Shown here: positions 7,851-15,527 of the stretch, in pieces
Layout of the letters: every line of letters begins with the position of its first letter
How positions within the stretch are numbered: position 1 is the first letter of the stretch
Source: Microbacterium dauci
Lineage (GTDB): Bacteria > Actinomycetota > Actinomycetes > Actinomycetales > Microbacteriaceae
Direction of reading: 5' to 3'
DNA: 64,000 nucleotides
Assembly (NCBI RefSeq): GCF_030065535.1
Contig: NZ_JASJND010000001.1
Location: 558,001 to 622,000, forward strand
The notes under the pieces: generated by a model
What the model was told of the DNA's origin: nothing
Database searches by the model: none
The model's input: only the letters and a program-made list of their open reading frames with translations
Translations under genes and position numbers: made by a program

Positions 7851-8903
7851 ATGACCAACACCGCCGTCGTGGCGCACGCCGCCGACGACCTGCGCATCGA
7901 GGACGTCGGCGAACCGATCGCCGCCGCCGACCAGGCGATCGTCGAGGTCGCCTACGGCGGCGTCTGCGGCTCGGACCTGCATTACTGGCGCCACGGCGCC
8001 GCGGGCGCGTCGATCCTGCGCGAGCCGATGGTGCTGGGGCACGAGCTGTCGGGCACGGTCGTGGCCTCCGCCGCCGACGGGTCGGGCCCGGCGGTCGGCA
8101 CGCGCGTCGCGGTGCATCCGCTGACTGCGCGCGGCGACGGTGAGACCCCGTACCCGGAGGACAGGCCGAACCTCGCGCCCGCGTCGACCTACCTCGGCTC
8201 GGCGATGCACCTGCCCCACACGCAGGGCGGCTTCGCCGATCGCGTCGCGCTGCCGACGCGGATGCTGCATCCGCTGCCGCCGGGCCTCGGCCTACGCCGC
8301 GCCGCGCTCGCCGAGCCCGCCGCCGTCGCGTGGCACGCCGTCGAGCGCGCCGGCGACGTCACCGGGCGGCGGGTCGCCGTCATCGGGTCGGGGCCGATCG
8401 GCCTGCTCGCGGCGTCGGTCGCGCGTCACCACGGCGCCGCCGAGGTCGTCACGACCGACCTGCACCCGCGACCGCGCGAGATCGCGGAGCAGCTCGGTGC
8501 GCGCACGATCGATGCCCGCGAGACCGACGCGATCGCAGCTCTCCACGTCGACGTGGTGATCGAGTCTAGCGGCACCGTGCCGGGCCTCGCCGCCGCGGTC
8601 TCGGCCGCCCGCCGGGGCGGGACGGTCGTGCTCGTCGGCCTGCAGCGCGCGGGCGACGTGCCGGCGCCGGTCGCGACCGCGATCACGCGGGAGCTGACCC
8701 TGACCGGTTCGTTCCGCTTCGGCGCCGAGTTCGCGGAGGTGATCGCCGCGCTCGCCGACGGCTCGTTGGCCGTCGACCCCGTCGTCACGCACACGTTCGC
8801 CGCCGCGGAGGCGCTCGAGGCGTTCACGGCCGCGGGGGAGGCGTCGGTCTCGGCGAAGGTGCTGCTCGCCTTCGCCGGAGCAGGCGCTGAGGAGCAGGCA
8901 TGA
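7851..8903 (+). CDS. zinc-dependent alcohol dehydrogenase, L-idonate 5-dehydrogenase-like
   Basis: A 350-residue medium-chain dehydrogenase. The catalytic-zinc ligands appear in GGVCGSDLHYW and GHELSG, and the Rossmann motif VIGSGPIGLLAA is near residue 180. The GSDLHYW wording and the neighbouring gluconokinase and gluconate 5-dehydrogenase resemble the E. coli idn locus, where IdnD oxidises L-idonate to 5-keto-D-gluconate. Unlike many family members the structural-zinc loop is not evident: there is no CxxCxxC run between residues 90 and 115. The ATG follows GGAAGGACGGGGAC. It overlaps the next gene by 4 nt (ATGA). Confidence 0.82.
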   Translation: MTNTAVVAHAADDLRIEDVGEPIAAADQAIVEVAYGGVCGSDLHYWRHGAAGASILREPMVLGHELSGTVVASAADGSGPAVGTRVAVHPLTARGDGETPYPEDRPNLAPASTYLGSAMHLPHTQGGFADRVALPTRMLHPLPPGLGLRRAALAEPAAVAWHAVERAGDVTGRRVAVIGSGPIGLLAASVARHHGAAEVVTTDLHPRPREIAEQLGARTIDARETDAIAALHVDVVIESSGTVPGLAAAVSAARRGGTVVLVGLQRAGDVPAPVATAITRELTLTGSFRFGAEFAEVIAALADGSLAVDPVVTHTFAAAEALEAFTAAGEASVSAKVLLAFAGAGAEEQA

Positions 8904-9397
8904 GCGCCGTGCACCGCATCGTCGTCATGGGCCCGTCGGGCTCGGGCAAGTCCGCCGTCGGCGCCGCGCTCGCCGTCGACCTCGCGGTCGAGTTCATCGA
9001 CGCGGACGACCTGCACCCTGCAGCGAACGTCGCGAAGATGTCGGCGGGCACGCCGCTGGGCGACGAGGACCGGTGGCCGTGGCTCGACATCGTGGGGCAG
9101 GCGCTGCGCGACCTCCCCGGCGGCGGGGTGGTCGCCTGCTCCGCGCTCGCGCGCCGCTACCGCGAGCGGATCCTCGCCGCTGCGCCCGACGCCGTGTTCG
9201 TCGAGCTCACGGTCGATCGCGACGAGCTCGAGCGCCGCATGCGAGCGCGGGCGCACTTCATGCCGCCCGCACTGCTCGAGTCGCAGATGGCTGCACTCGA
9301 GCATCTGGGCGCGGACGAGCCCGGCTTCGCGGTGCCGAACTCCGGCGGAGTGCTCGAGGTAGCCGGGCGCATCCGCGCCCGGCTCGATGAGATCTAG
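8900..9397 (+). CDS. gntK: gluconokinase
   Basis: A 165-residue cytoplasmic kinase of the GntK/IdnK type that phosphorylates D-gluconate to 6-phosphogluconate with ATP. The P-loop GPSGSGKSAVG (residues about 12-22), the DADDLHP substrate segment and CSALARRYRE are all present, and the length is normal. It overlaps the dehydrogenase gene by 4 nt, so translation is probably coupled. Its product feeds Gnd, encoded divergently at the left of the same locus. Confidence 0.95.
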   Translation: MSAVHRIVVMGPSGSGKSAVGAALAVDLAVEFIDADDLHPAANVAKMSAGTPLGDEDRWPWLDIVGQALRDLPGGGVVACSALARRYRERILAAAPDAVFVELTVDRDELERRMRARAHFMPPALLESQMAALEHLGADEPGFAVPNSGGVLEVAGRIRARLDEI

Positions 9398-9404
9398 GAG
9401 AACC

Positions 9405-10172
9405 ATGACCGATCTTTTCAGCGTCGCCGGGCGCCTCGCCTTCGTGACGGGATCATCCCGCGGTCTCGGTCGCTCGCTCGCCCGCGCGCTCGCGCGCGCC
9501 GGCGCGCGTGTGATCGTGCACGGCCGCGACCCGAAGGCGCTCGCGGAGGCGGCGGCCGAGATGACCGAGCTGTCGGGTCACCCCGCGGCATCCGTCTCAT
9601 TCGATGTGACCGATGCGGATGCCACGGCGACCGCGATCGCGGACATGGTCGCCGAGCACGGGCTGCCGGACATCCTCGTGAACAACGCGGGCGTGCAGCG
9701 CCGGGCTCCCATCCAGGAGTTCTCTGTCTCGGACTGGGACGAGGTGATCGCGGCGAACCTGTCGGGCCCGTTCTACGTGGCCCGGGCGCTGGCTCCCGGG
9801 TTCGTGGAGCGCGGGTCGGGGAAGATCATCAACGTCGGGTCGGTGCAATCGGTGCTGGCGCGGCAGACGATCGCGCCGTACTCGGCGTCCAAGGGCGGCA
9901 TCGCGCAGTTGAGCCGCGGCATGGCCGCCGACCTCGCGCGGCACGGCATTCAGGTGAACACGCTGTCGCCGGGCTACTTCGCGACCGAGATGAACCGCGC
10001 CCTGGTGGACGACGCGCAGTTCACGGCGTGGCTTGAGGCGCGCACGCCCGCGGGCCGCTGGGGTGATTTCGCCGAACTCGACGGCGCGCTGCTGTTCCTC
10101 GCCTCGGACGCGTCGTCGTTCGTGTCGGGTCAGAACCTCGTCGTCGACGGCGGCATGACCGCGGTCGTCTGA
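9405..10172 (+). CDS. SDR-family gluconate 5-dehydrogenase-like oxidoreductase
   Basis: A 255-residue short-chain dehydrogenase: cofactor motif TGSSRGLGRSLA, NNAGVQ, catalytic YSASKGG (Tyr-x-x-x-Lys) and the Ser in NVGSVQS. Together with gluconokinase and the idonate dehydrogenase it matches the IdnO role of reducing 5-ketogluconate to gluconate. The open frame starts 18 nt earlier, but AGGAGAACC directly precedes the ATG at 9405, which gives the normal family start. It is the last gene of the cluster. Confidence 0.88.
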   Translation: MTDLFSVAGRLAFVTGSSRGLGRSLARALARAGARVIVHGRDPKALAEAAAEMTELSGHPAASVSFDVTDADATATAIADMVAEHGLPDILVNNAGVQRRAPIQEFSVSDWDEVIAANLSGPFYVARALAPGFVERGSGKIINVGSVQSVLARQTIAPYSASKGGIAQLSRGMAADLARHGIQVNTLSPGYFATEMNRALVDDAQFTAWLEARTPAGRWGDFAELDGALLFLASDASSFVSGQNLVVDGGMTAVV

Positions 10173-10178
10173 GCGGCG

Positions 10179-10301
10179 TCAGTCGTTGTACTGGTTGGAG
10201 CGACCCATCGAGACGAGGGCGCCGATGGTCGCCAGCGCGGTCGCGGTCGTCAGGGCACCGACGAACCACAGCAGTGCGTGCGACATCCATCCGTAGTCCA
10301 T
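10179..10301 (-). CDS. 40-residue single-span membrane protein
   Basis: A short gene with one predicted membrane helix (about residues 8-32: HALLWFVGALTTATALATIG) and a polar tail RSNQYND. A strong GGAGG lies just upstream of the ATG at 10301 and codon use is GC3-rich like its neighbours. I recognise no function. Small membrane proteins of this kind may be assembly factors or stress peptides, but that would be a guess. It converges on the SDR gene, with 6 nt between the two stop codons. Confidence 0.6.
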   Translation of the reverse strand: MDYGWMSHALLWFVGALTTATALATIGALVSMGRSNQYND

Positions 10302-10470
10302 CGTTCCTCCGTCAAGTCGTTCGGTCGGGGTCTCCATCGTATCGGGCGCGCTGGTAGACTCGGTGCGAACTTCGGCGAGGGACGTGCATGCGCGTCCGTG
10401 ATCGACGCGGTGAAGCAGGCTTCGCGGCTTTCCTCACGCGCATGCGTTCGAGTCGAACCACAGACCATCA

Positions 10471-10536
10471 CCGGGCCCATCGGTCCGGCTGATCAACACT
10501 GGGCCGCGTACGGCCCGCCATTGGACCTCACGGTCC
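10471..10536 (+). promoter_or_regulatory. structured 5' leader of rplY with three hairpins
   Basis: Three consecutive stems precede the ribosome site AAGGAG: A, CCGGGCC/GGTCCGG (10471-10488, one G-U pair); B, GGGCCG-CGTA-CGGCCC (10501-10516); C, GGACC-TCAC-GGTCC (10523-10536). The 3' arm of A (GGTCC) is also complementary to the 5' arm of C (GGACC), so alternative folds are possible. A TAGACT box near 10352 could be the promoter, giving a leader of about 190 nt. No known riboswitch class is recognised. Confidence 0.45.
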
Positions 10537-10551
10537 GCAAGGAGAACACTC

Positions 10552-11187
10552 ATGTCGACTGAGACCGACACCAAGGTCGTCGCCGAACTTCGCGAGAACT
10601 TCGGCAAGGGCTTCGCCCGCCGCCTCCGCGCCGCCGGCAAGATCCCCGCCGTCATCTACGGCCACGGCACCGCCCCCGTGCACGTCGCGCTGCCCGGCCA
10701 CCAGGTCTTCCTGCTCGTCCGCCGTGCCAACGCGGTCCTCGAGCTCGAGATCAACGGCGAGCAGCAGCTCACCCTGGTCAAGGACGTCCAGAAGGACCCC
10801 GTGCACCAGATCATCGAGCACATCGACCTCCTCGTCGTGAAGAAGGGCGAGAAGATCACGGTCGACGTGCCCGTCACGGTCACCGGCCAGTCGTTCGCCG
10901 GCACCATCGCGGTGCAGGACGCCACCTCGGTCACGCTCGAGGTCGAGGCCACCCACATCCCCGAGCACGTCGAGGTTTCGGTTGAGGGCCTCGAAGAGGG
11001 TGCCCGCATCACCGCCGGCGACATCACGCTGCCCCGCGGCGCCGCGCTGCTCGCCGACCCGGAGACGCTCATCGTCGCCGTCTCGGTGCCTGCCGCTCCC
11101 GTCGAGGACGAGGCCGAGGAGGCTTCGGAGGACGAGGCCGCCGAGGGCGCATCGGACGAGGCTCCCGCCGAGGACGCCGCCGAGTAA
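10552..11187 (+). CDS. rplY: 50S ribosomal protein L25/general stress protein Ctc
   Basis: A 211-residue long-form L25 (CTC type) that binds 5S rRNA in the large subunit. The N-terminal L25 domain (FGKGFARRLRAAGKIPAVIYG) is followed by the C-terminal TL5/Ctc beta domain. An acidic tail from about residue 185 is very rich in E, D and A. The ATG follows AAGGAGAACACTC. It is separated from pth by a terminator-like hairpin, the usual rplY-pth order in actinobacteria. Confidence 0.95.
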   Translation: MSTETDTKVVAELRENFGKGFARRLRAAGKIPAVIYGHGTAPVHVALPGHQVFLLVRRANAVLELEINGEQQLTLVKDVQKDPVHQIIEHIDLLVVKKGEKITVDVPVTVTGQSFAGTIAVQDATSVTLEVEATHIPEHVEVSVEGLEEGARITAGDITLPRGAALLADPETLIVAVSVPAAPVEDEAEEASEDEAAEGASDEAPAEDAAE

Positions 11188-11200
11188 TCTCAGCTCCCGT

Positions 11201-11238
11201 ACGAAGCCCGTCGCCGCACACGCCGCGACGGGCTTCGT
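11201..11238 (+). terminator. intrinsic terminator-like hairpin between rplY and pth
   Basis: A perfect 14-bp stem (11201-11214 with 11225-11238) and a 10-nt loop follow the rplY stop by 14 nt. No T-run follows, so readthrough into pth is possible. Confidence 0.75.
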
Positions 11239-11253
11239 CGTCGAAAGGACATC

Positions 11254-11838
11254 ATGCCCGACACCTGGATCATCGTCGGCCTCGGCAACCCCGGGCCGCG
11301 GTACGAGGCGACCCGGCACAACATCGGACAGATGGTCATCGACGAGCTCGCGTCGCGCCGCAGCGAGACGCTGCGCGCACACAAGGCGAACGCCCGTGTC
11401 GCCGAGACGTGGCTGCGCCCCGGTGCCGCGAAGCTCGTGCTCGCGAAGCCGAACTCGTTCATGAACGTGTCGGGTGGGCCGGTGGCATCCCTCGCGAAGT
11501 TCTACGGCGTGCCGGCGGAGCGTGTGGTTGTCGTGCACGACGAGCTCGACATCCCGTTCGACACGCTGAAGCTGAAGACCGGGGGAGGGCACGGCGGCCA
11601 CAACGGCGTCCGCGACGTCGCGAAGGCGCTCGGCACGCCGGACTTCCCGCGCGTGCGCGTCGGCATCGGTCGCCCGCCCGGGCGGCAGGACCCGGCCGAC
11701 TGGGTGCTCGACCCGTTCGGAGCCGCCGAGCGACCGACGCTGGCGATCCTGATCTCGGATGCCGCGGACGCCGTCGAGCAGCTCGTCGACGAGGGCCTCC
11801 TCGCCGCGCAGCAACGCCACCACGCCCCGCGCCCCTGA
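11254..11838 (+). CDS. pth: peptidyl-tRNA hydrolase
   Basis: A 194-residue enzyme that recycles peptidyl-tRNA by cleaving the ester bond. The catalytic His is in [15 protein letters not shown], the conserved Asn/Met segment is NSFMNVSGG, and the Asp is in [11 protein letters not shown]. The length is normal. The ATG follows AAAGGACATC. It lies between rplY and mfd, a conserved actinobacterial order. Confidence 0.96.
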   Translation: MPDTWIIVGLGNPGPRYEATRHNIGQMVIDELASRRSETLRAHKANARVAETWLRPGAAKLVLAKPNSFMNVSGGPVASLAKFYGVPAERVVVVHDELDIPFDTLKLKTGGGHGGHNGVRDVAKALGTPDFPRVRVGIGRPPGRQDPADWVLDPFGAAERPTLAILISDAADAVEQLVDEGLLAAQQRHHAPRP

Positions 11839-11866
11839 CCCGGACGCCGGTGTCGGCGACCGCGCG

Positions 11867-11879
11867 TAGACTTCTCCGG
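11867..11879 (+). promoter_or_regulatory. leaderless promoter of mfd (-10 box)
   Basis: TAGACT at 11867-11872 ends 6 nt before the GTG start at 11879, so transcription should begin at or next to the start codon. There is no ribosome site, which agrees with leaderless translation. Confidence 0.55.
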
Positions 11880-14800
11880 TGACAATTCCCGGGATCGTGC
11901 GCGCCCTCGAACAGGCTGACAGCTTCCGGGAGGCCCTCGCCGCGGGCTCCGCGGATGCCGACTTCTCGGCGGTGACGGGCATTGATGCGCCGCTGCTGGC
12001 CGGGCTCCTCGGGCGGCGTCAGGCCGCCGGCCGCCCCGCGGCGCTGCTGCTCGTCGCCCCGACCGGCCGCCGCGCCGAGAGCATCGGCGCAGCCCTCCAG
12101 TGCCTCCTGCCCACCGCGACGGTGCGGCACCTGCCCGCGTGGGAGACGCTTCCGCACGAGCGGCTGAGCCCCAGCGCCGAGACCGTCGGTCGCCGCCTCA
12201 GCGTGCTGCGCGAGGTCTCGCAGTGGGACGGCGCTGCGCCCCTCATCGTGACCGCCTCGGTGCGCGGCGCGCTGCAGCCGATCGCTGCGGGACTCACGGA
12301 TGCCGGTGTCGTCCAGCTCGACGTCGGTTCGCGCGGCCACGAACTCGACGCCGTCGTGCGTCGTCTCGTCGAGCTCGCCTATCACCGCGTCGACATGGTG
12401 TCGCGTCGTGGTGAGTTCGCCGTTCGCGGCGGCATCCTCGATGTCTTCCCGCCGGTTGCCGACCACCCGTTCCGCGTCGAGTTCTTCGGTGACGAGATCG
12501 ACCAGATCCGCGCGTTCTCGGTCGCCGATCAGCGCTCGCTCCCCGGCGAGGTGCCCGGCGTGACGCTGCTCCCGAGTCGCGAGTTGCTCCTCACTTCGAC
12601 CGTCCGCGAGCGCGCGTCGGCGCTGCAGGATCGGATGCCGGGGCTCGGCGCCATGCTCGAGAAGATGAGCGAGGGGATCCCCGTCGAGGGCATGGAGTCG
12701 CTGCTCCCCGCCGTCGCCGACGCGGTCGTCCCCCTCGTCGAGTACCTCCCCGAGGGCGCCGCGGTCGCCGTCGTCGACCCGGAGCGCGCCGTGACCCGCG
12801 CGATGACCCTCAGTGACACGAACCGCGAGTTCCTCGAAGCCGCGTGGAGCGCCGCGACCGCCGGTGGCGACAGCCCCGTCGACCTCGGCGCGGGCGACTT
12901 CCTTTCGCTGCCCGACCTGCGCGAGGCGGCATCCGTTCGCGGCGGCTCGTGGTGGACGTTCAGCGCGTTCGATTCCGGTGCGGCGGATGCCGAGGCTGAG
13001 GGCCTCGTCGAATCCTCCGACGGCGCCGTGCGCGTGACCGCGTCGGCCGTGCCTTCGTTCCAGGGCAACGTCGACGGCGCGACGGAGCACATCGCGAACC
13101 TGCTCGGCGACGGCTGGCGCGTCGTGGTCGCGGCATCCGGAACCGGTCTCGTCGAACGCTCGCGCGACGTGCTCGCAGAGCGCGGCCTCGCCGCACGCGC
13201 CGTCGAGACCCTCGAGAGCGCACCGGAAGCAGGCATCGCGGTCGCGACCGTCGCGACGCTCGAGGCGGGCTTCCAGTTCGCGGCGGCGAAGCTCGCGGTG
13301 TTCACCGAGAGCGACTTCTACGGCCGCACGATCGGCGGCGACAACCGCGTCGTCAAGAAGCTCGCGTCGCGGCGCAAGAACGTCGTCGACCCCCTGCAGC
13401 TCAAGGCGGGCGACCACGTCGTACACTCGACGCACGGCATCGGCCGGTTCGTCGAGCTCGTGCAGCGCGAGGTGTCGTCGGGCGGCCGCAATGCGGTGAA
13501 GAGCACGCGCGAGTACCTCGTCCTCGAGTACGCGCCGTCCAAGCGCGGCCACCCCGGCGACAAGCTCTTCGTTCCGACCGACCAGCTCGACCTGCTGTCG
13601 CGGTACGTCGGCGGCGAAGCGCCGCAGCTGTCGAAGATGGGCGGGTCCGACTGGGCCGCCGCGAAGGGCAAGGCGCGCAAGGCCGTCCGCGACATCGCCG
13701 TCGAGCTCGTCAAGCTCTACTCGGCGCGCATGTCGTCGAAGGGCTACGCGTTCGGCCCCGACACCCCGTGGCAGCGCGAGCTCGAAGAGGCGTTTCCGTT
13801 CGCCGAAACGCCCGACCAGCTGCAGACGATCGACGAGATCAAAGCCGACATGGAGAAGCCGATCCCGATGGACCGCCTGCTCTCGGGCGACGTCGGCTTC
13901 GGCAAGACCGAGGTCGCGGTCCGCGCCGCGTTCAAGGCGATCCAGGAGGGCAAGCAGGTCGCGATGCTCGTCCCTACGACGCTGCTCGTGAAGCAGCACC
14001 TCGAGACGTTCACCGAGCGCTTCGCCGGCTTCCCCGTCAAGGTGCGGCCGCTCTCGCGCTTCCAGACCGACAAGGAGGCGCGCGAGACGCTCGCCGGGAT
14101 CACCGACGGCACCGTCGACATGGTGATCGGCACGCACCGCATCCTCACCGAGAAGGTCGTCTTCAAGGACCTCGGGCTCATGATCATCGACGAGGAGCAG
14201 CGCTTCGGCGTCGAGCACAAGGATGCGCTGAAGAAGCTCAAGACGAACGTCGACATCCTCGCGATGAGCGCGACGCCGATCCCGCGAACGCTCGAGATGG
14301 CGGTGACCGGCATCCGCGAGATGTCGACGCTCGCGACGCCGCCCGAGGACCGGCATCCGATCCTCTCGTACGTCGGTGCGCGCAGCGACAAGCAGATCGC
14401 GGCGGCGATCCGCCGCGAACTCCTCCGCGAGGGACAGGTGTTCTACGTCCACAACCGGGTGTCGTCGATCCAGCGCGTCGCCGCACAGCTCGCCGAGCTC
14501 GTTCCCGAGGCGCGCATCGCCGTCGCCCACGGCCAGATGGGCGAGCACGCGCTCGAGCAGGTCGTCGACGACTTCTGGGAGCGCCGGGCCGACGTGCTCG
14601 TGTCGACCACGATCATCGAGACCGGTCTCGACATCTCGAACGCGAACACGATGATCATCGACCGCGCCGACAAGTACGGCCTGTCGCAGCTGCACCAGCT
14701 GCGCGGACGTGTCGGTCGTGGGCGTGAGCGCGCCTACGCGTACTTCCTCTACGACGAGCACAAGCCGCTCAGCGAGACCGCCGCCGACCGTCTCGAGACG

Positions 14801-15469
14801 ATCGCCGTGAACAACGACCTCGGGTCGGGCATGCAGGTCGCGCTGAAGGACCTCGAGATCCGCGGTGCGGGCAACCTGCTCGGCGCCGAGCAGGCCGGCC
14901 ACATCGCGGGTGTCGGCTTCGACCTGTACTTGCGGATGATCGGCGAGGCCGTCGCGACGTTCCGCGGCGACGAGACCGAGGGGCCGACCGAGCTGCGACT
15001 CGAGCTGCCTGTGCAGGCGCGGATCCCCGAGTCGTACATCGACAGCGAGCGGCTGCGCCTCGAGGCGTACCAGAAGCTGTCCGCCGCGGCTGCCGTCACC
15101 GCGGCGCCCGAGGCGATCGACCTCGTGCTCGAGGAGCTCACCGACCGCTACGGCGCGCCGCCGTCCGAGGTCGAGGGGCTCATCGCGATCGCGCGGCTGC
15201 GGCGCCGGGCCGCGGCATCCGGCCTGTCCGACGTCGTAGCGATGGGACCGAACCTGCGCATTGCGCCGGCGCTGCTGCCCGACTCCATCCGCATCCGGCT
15301 GCAGCGGCTGCACCCCAAGGCGAAGGTCGTCGCCGGGGGAGACGCCATGGTGGTGCCGCTCCCGACCGCCGCAGGCGAGCCGCTCGCCGACGCCGACCTC
15401 ATCGCCTGGACCGCGCAGCTGCTCGACCAGATCTTCCCGCTGCCCGAGCCCCCCGCGGCCGACGCCTGA
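11879..15469 (+). CDS. mfd: transcription-repair coupling factor
   Basis: A 1,196-residue ATPase that dislodges stalled RNA polymerase and recruits UvrA. Order of parts: UvrB-like N-terminal domains; the CarD-like polymerase-interacting domain near residues 505-580 (AGDHVVHSTHGIGRFVEL); superfamily-II motor with Walker A GDVGFGKTEVA near residue 670, DEEQRFG near 770 and RGRVGRG in motif VI; and a C-terminal TRCF domain. The length is typical. The GTG start follows a -10 box directly. It converges on ppc across a bidirectional terminator. Confidence 0.97.
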   Translation: MTIPGIVRALEQADSFREALAAGSADADFSAVTGIDAPLLAGLLGRRQAAGRPAALLLVAPTGRRAESIGAALQCLLPTATVRHLPAWETLPHERLSPSAETVGRRLSVLREVSQWDGAAPLIVTASVRGALQPIAAGLTDAGVVQLDVGSRGHELDAVVRRLVELAYHRVDMVSRRGEFAVRGGILDVFPPVADHPFRVEFFGDEIDQIRAFSVADQRSLPGEVPGVTLLPSRELLLTSTVRERASALQDRMPGLGAMLEKMSEGIPVEGMESLLPAVADAVVPLVEYLPEGAAVAVVDPERAVTRAMTLSDTNREFLEAAWSAATAGGDSPVDLGAGDFLSLPDLREAASVRGGSWWTFSAFDSGAADAEAEGLVESSDGAVRVTASAVPSFQGNVDGATEHIANLLGDGWRVVVAASGTGLVERSRDVLAERGLAARAVETLESAPEAGIAVATVATLEAGFQFAAAKLAVFTESDFYGRTIGGDNRVVKKLASRRKNVVDPLQLKAGDHVVHSTHGIGRFVELVQREVSSGGRNAVKSTREYLVLEYAPSKRGHPGDKLFVPTDQLDLLSRYVGGEAPQLSKMGGSDWAAAKGKARKAVRDIAVELVKLYSARMSSKGYAFGPDTPWQRELEEAFPFAETPDQLQTIDEIKADMEKPIPMDRLLSGDVGFGKTEVAVRAAFKAIQEGKQVAMLVPTTLLVKQHLETFTERFAGFPVKVRPLSRFQTDKEARETLAGITDGTVDMVIGTHRILTEKVVFKDLGLMIIDEEQRFGVEHKDALKKLKTNVDILAMSATPIPRTLEMAVTGIREMSTLATPPEDRHPILSYVGARSDKQIAAAIRRELLREGQVFYVHNRVSSIQRVAAQLAELVPEARIAVAHGQMGEHALEQVVDDFWERRADVLVSTTIIETGLDISNANTMIIDRADKYGLSQLHQLRGRVGRGRERAYAYFLYDEHKPLSETAADRLETIAVNNDLGSGMQVALKDLEIRGAGNLLGAEQAGHIAGVGFDLYLRMIGEAVATFRGDETEGPTELRLELPVQARIPESYIDSERLRLEAYQKLSAAAAVTAAPEAIDLVLEELTDRYGAPPSEVEGLIAIARLRRRAAASGLSDVVAMGPNLRIAPALLPDSIRIRLQRLHPKAKVVAGGDAMVVPLPTAAGEPLADADLIAWTAQLLDQIFPLPEPPAADA

Positions 15470-15475
15470 ATGACG

Positions 15476-15506
15476 AAGCGGATGCCGCGCGCTGCGGCAT
15501 CCGCTT
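15476..15506. terminator. bidirectional terminator between mfd and ppc
   Basis: A perfect 13-bp stem, AAGCGGATGCCGC (15476-15488) with its complement at 15494-15506, closes on a 5-nt loop. Both genes end here. Each arm contains the genome's over-represented GGATGCC heptamer. Confidence 0.8.
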
Positions 15507-15527
15507 GTCAGACGGTGTGAACCTGCG

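Noticed and set aside
11459..15313. Very long open frame on the minus strand opposite mfd (and similar ones opposite ppc, the transporter and hisS)
   Set aside because: The translations are Arg/Asp/Val/Leu/Gly-rich low-complexity sequence without any domain, as expected opposite GC3-biased genes; mfd itself is unambiguous.
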